Under the pieces are notes generated by a model, which saw nothing but the letters and a program-made list of their open reading frames with translations, had not been told where the DNA came from and did no database searches. Position numbers and translations under genes: made by a program. Below are positions 62,446-64,000 of a stretch of 64,000 bases of DNA, piece by piece (position 1 is the stretch's first letter; each line of letters starts with the position of its first letter). Source of the stretch: Aquaticitalea lipolytica (GTDB lineage Bacteria > Bacteroidota > Bacteroidia > Flavobacteriales > Flavobacteriaceae); assembly GCF_014641635.1 (NCBI RefSeq), contig NZ_BMIC01000004.1, positions 62,001 through 126,000 on the forward strand, read 5' to 3'.

Positions 62446-62913
62446 TTACCATGTTTTATAAGGTTGTTTGCTTAATTGCGAATTGTAATATTTTTCATTT
62501 CCAGTAACTTCTTCACCTAACCATAAAGGTTTTTTAAAAATTTCTGAAATGTGGTTTAATTCTATTTCAGCAATAATTAAACCTTCATTATCTCCAAAAA
62601 ATTCATCTACTTCATAGGTGTGATTATCAGCTTTTATTTCGTGTCTAACTTTATCAATAACCCCTTTTTCACATAACTTTAAAAGCAATTTGGCATCAGT
62701 TTCAGGTATTTCAGTTTCCCACTCAAAACGAGATAACCCATCATCAGATGATAGTCCTTTAACTGTTAAAAAACCTCTATCTCCCTTAAGCCTAACTCTT
62801 ACTGTTCGTTCTTTATCAGTATTTAAAAACCCTTGTATTATACGTGTTTTCTTAAAGGCTTGTTCTTTAAAATTGTTTGAAGTAACTAAAAATTTACGTT
62901 CTATTTCTATCAT
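62446..62913 (-). CDS. CYTH domain protein (triphosphate tunnel metalloenzyme)
   Basis: A 155-residue protein with the N-terminal ExExK motif (MIEIERKFLV: Glu3, Glu5, Lys7) and the alternating charged strands of a triphosphate tunnel (RTVRVRLKGDRGFLTVKG, FEWETEIPE, YEVDEFFGDNEGLIIAEIEL). Such enzymes hydrolyse inorganic triphosphate or thiamine triphosphate, or make cAMP; this short bacterial form is usually a triphosphatase. ATG 62913 is chosen because the upstream frame begins with TTG. Divergent from dinB. Confidence 0.9.
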   Translation of the reverse strand: MIEIERKFLVTSNNFKEQAFKKTRIIQGFLNTDKERTVRVRLKGDRGFLTVKGLSSDDGLSRFEWETEIPETDAKLLLKLCEKGVIDKVRHEIKADNHTYEVDEFFGDNEGLIIAEIELNHISEIFKKPLWLGEEVTGNEKYYNSQLSKQPYKTW

Positions 62914-62991
62914 GCTCAAATTCCGCTTTAGCGAAAATCTTATTAATTATTACAAATACGATATTTCAATTAGATGTTCTAAATTTACGTT

Positions 62992-64000
62992 ATGCAAGAC
63001 GATTTACCAATAAGAAAAATTATTCATGTAGATATGGATGCGTTTTATGCGTCTGTAGAGCAAATGGATAATCCTGAACTTAAAGGTAAACCAATTGCTG
63101 TTGGTGGAAGTGAAAAACGCGGTGTAGTGAGTGCTGCTAGTTATGAGGCTCGTAAGTTTGGTGTTAGAAGCGCTATGAGTGGTTTGCAGGCAAAACGAAA
63201 TTGCCCTGATCTTATTTTTGTGCGTCCTAATTTTGAGAGATATCACGAAATTTCTAAAAAAATACGTAAAATATTTCGCGATTATACCGACTTAGTTGAG
63301 CCATTATCATTAGACGAAGCTTATTTAGACGTTACTGAAAATAAAAAAGGAAACCCAAGCGCATCATTAATTGCAAAAGAAATTCGCGAGCGCATTTTTA
63401 AAGAGGTTGGTTTAACTGCTTCAGCAGGAATTTCGGTGAATAAATTTGTTGCTAAAGTTGCTAGTGACTATAATAAACCTAACGGTCAAAAAACTGTAAA
63501 CCCTGAAGAGGTTTTAGAGTTTTTAGAACAATTAGATATTCGTAAGTTTTATGGAGTAGGTAAAGTAACTGCTGAAAAAATGTACCAATTAGGAATTTTC
63601 ACAGGAAAGGATTTAAAATCTAAAACCTTAGAATATCTCGACGAAAACTTTGGTAAGTCTGGTCGTTATTATTATTACATTGTTAGAGGTATACATAATA
63701 GTGAAGTAAAGCCTAACAGGACAAGAAAATCGTTAGCTGCTGAACGCACCTTTAATGAAAACCTGTCGAGCGAAATTTTTATGTTAGAAAAGCTAGATAA
63801 GATTGCCAAAGAGGTCTCAAGACGTTTAGAAAAAAGTAAAGTAGCAGGTAAAACAGTAACATTAAAAATAAAATATAGCGACTTCACTCTACAAACACGA
63901 AGTAAAACTCTACCTTATTTTGTGAGTGATAAAAGCATTATTCTAGAGACTGCTAAAGATTTACTTTATCAAGAAAAGATGAATAATTCTGTGCGCTTGC
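62992..64000 (+). CDS. dinB: DNA polymerase IV, 3'-truncated by window
   Basis: The first 336 codons of a Y-family polymerase run off the right edge. Palm motifs include HVDMDAFYASVEQ (metal-binding Asp), the glycine-rich strand AVGGS, SYEARKFGVRSAM, and catalytic PLSLDEAYLDVT (Asp-Glu). The helix-hairpin-helix thumb (FYGVGKVTAEKMYQLGI) and little-finger region follow. It performs error-prone translesion synthesis. The start is at ATG 62992, confirmed by the usual IIHVDMDAFYA distance. No recognisable LexA-type box is seen in the 78-bp gap. Confidence 0.97.
   Translation, partial: MQDDLPIRKIIHVDMDAFYASVEQMDNPELKGKPIAVGGSEKRGVVSAASYEARKFGVRSAMSGLQAKRNCPDLIFVRPNFERYHEISKKIRKIFRDYTDLVEPLSLDEAYLDVTENKKGNPSASLIAKEIRERIFKEVGLTASAGISVNKFVAKVASDYNKPNGQKTVNPEEVLEFLEQLDIRKFYGVGKVTAEKMYQLGIFTGKDLKSKTLEYLDENFGKSGRYYYYIVRGIHNSEVKPNRTRKSLAAERTFNENLSSEIFMLEKLDKIAKEVSRRLEKSKVAGKTVTLKIKYSDFTLQTRSKTLPYFVSDKSIILETAKDLLYQEKMNNSVRL

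Noticed and set aside
1-64000. CRISPR, tRNA, rRNA or insertion sequences
   Set aside because: No regularly spaced repeats, no cloverleaf-like sequence and no transposase domain was found on either strand.

Overview
The window is a compact, AT-rich chromosomal segment of a marine-type Flavobacteriaceae bacterium (phylum Bacteroidota). Several things point there. There are type IX secretion (T9SS) substrates with type A and type B C-terminal sorting domains and a PorP/SprF–OmpA partner pair. Many lipoproteins have an S-C lipobox. There is a SUF iron-sulfur operon, a three-subunit succinate dehydrogenase, and ribosomal protein L21 with a C-terminal extension. Many genes carry the Bacteroidota -7 promoter box TAnnTTTG, mostly without an evident Shine-Dalgarno sequence. 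The genus cannot be named from the sequence alone. I see no tRNA, rRNA, CRISPR array, insertion sequence, prophage or gap longer than about 250 bases; it looks like core chromosome.

Layout. 1-11.8 kb: end of an isoaspartyl peptidase gene, a giant alpha-2-macroglobulin lipoprotein, a T9SS type B protein, then a tightly overlapping set (DUF2071, ABM-like monooxygenase, penicillin-binding protein 1C) and a small membrane protein. 11.8-17.6 kb: a secreted EEP-family nuclease divergent from a TonB-dependent receptor plus a DUF5689 lipoprotein, a plausible nucleic-acid or phosphate scavenging locus. 17.6-25.1 kb: an operon of a large type B adhesin, PorP/SprF and a TPR/PD40/OmpA protein. 25.4-28.6 kb: a second EEP protein without a signal peptide, HflX and a DUF3078 protein. 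28.7-37.9 kb: iron-sulfur assembly, with sufA-sufB-lipoprotein-sufC-sufD-sufS and, further on, sufE, a SufT-like protein and DUF2480, separated by an M43 metalloprotease and two small envelope proteins.

38-45.8 kb: three paralogous small zinc-ribbon proteins around thiL, an alpha/beta hydrolase, BrnQ, Xaa-Pro aminopeptidase, a T9SS type A metalloprotease and a glycine-rich small protein. 46-53.3 kb: an Asp-box repeat protein, a lipoprotein and sdhCAB. 53.4-64 kb: a membrane-anchored MutS-like ATPase, rplU-rpmA, a DUF4199 membrane protein, a complementary pair of M16 peptidases, an EamA exporter, a heavy-metal-associated lipoprotein, a YCII lipoprotein, a CYTH protein and the start of dinB.

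No clear-cut new defence or biosynthetic system is visible. The best leads are: the nuclease/receptor/OB-like lipoprotein locus with a palindrome midway between its divergent promoters; the three-member C-x4-H-x16-C-x2-C zinc-ribbon family with a recurring TCGACGAAATACA-like upstream element; palindromic operator candidates at the sdh and suf promoters; and a long hairpin between the adhesin gene and its PorP partner.
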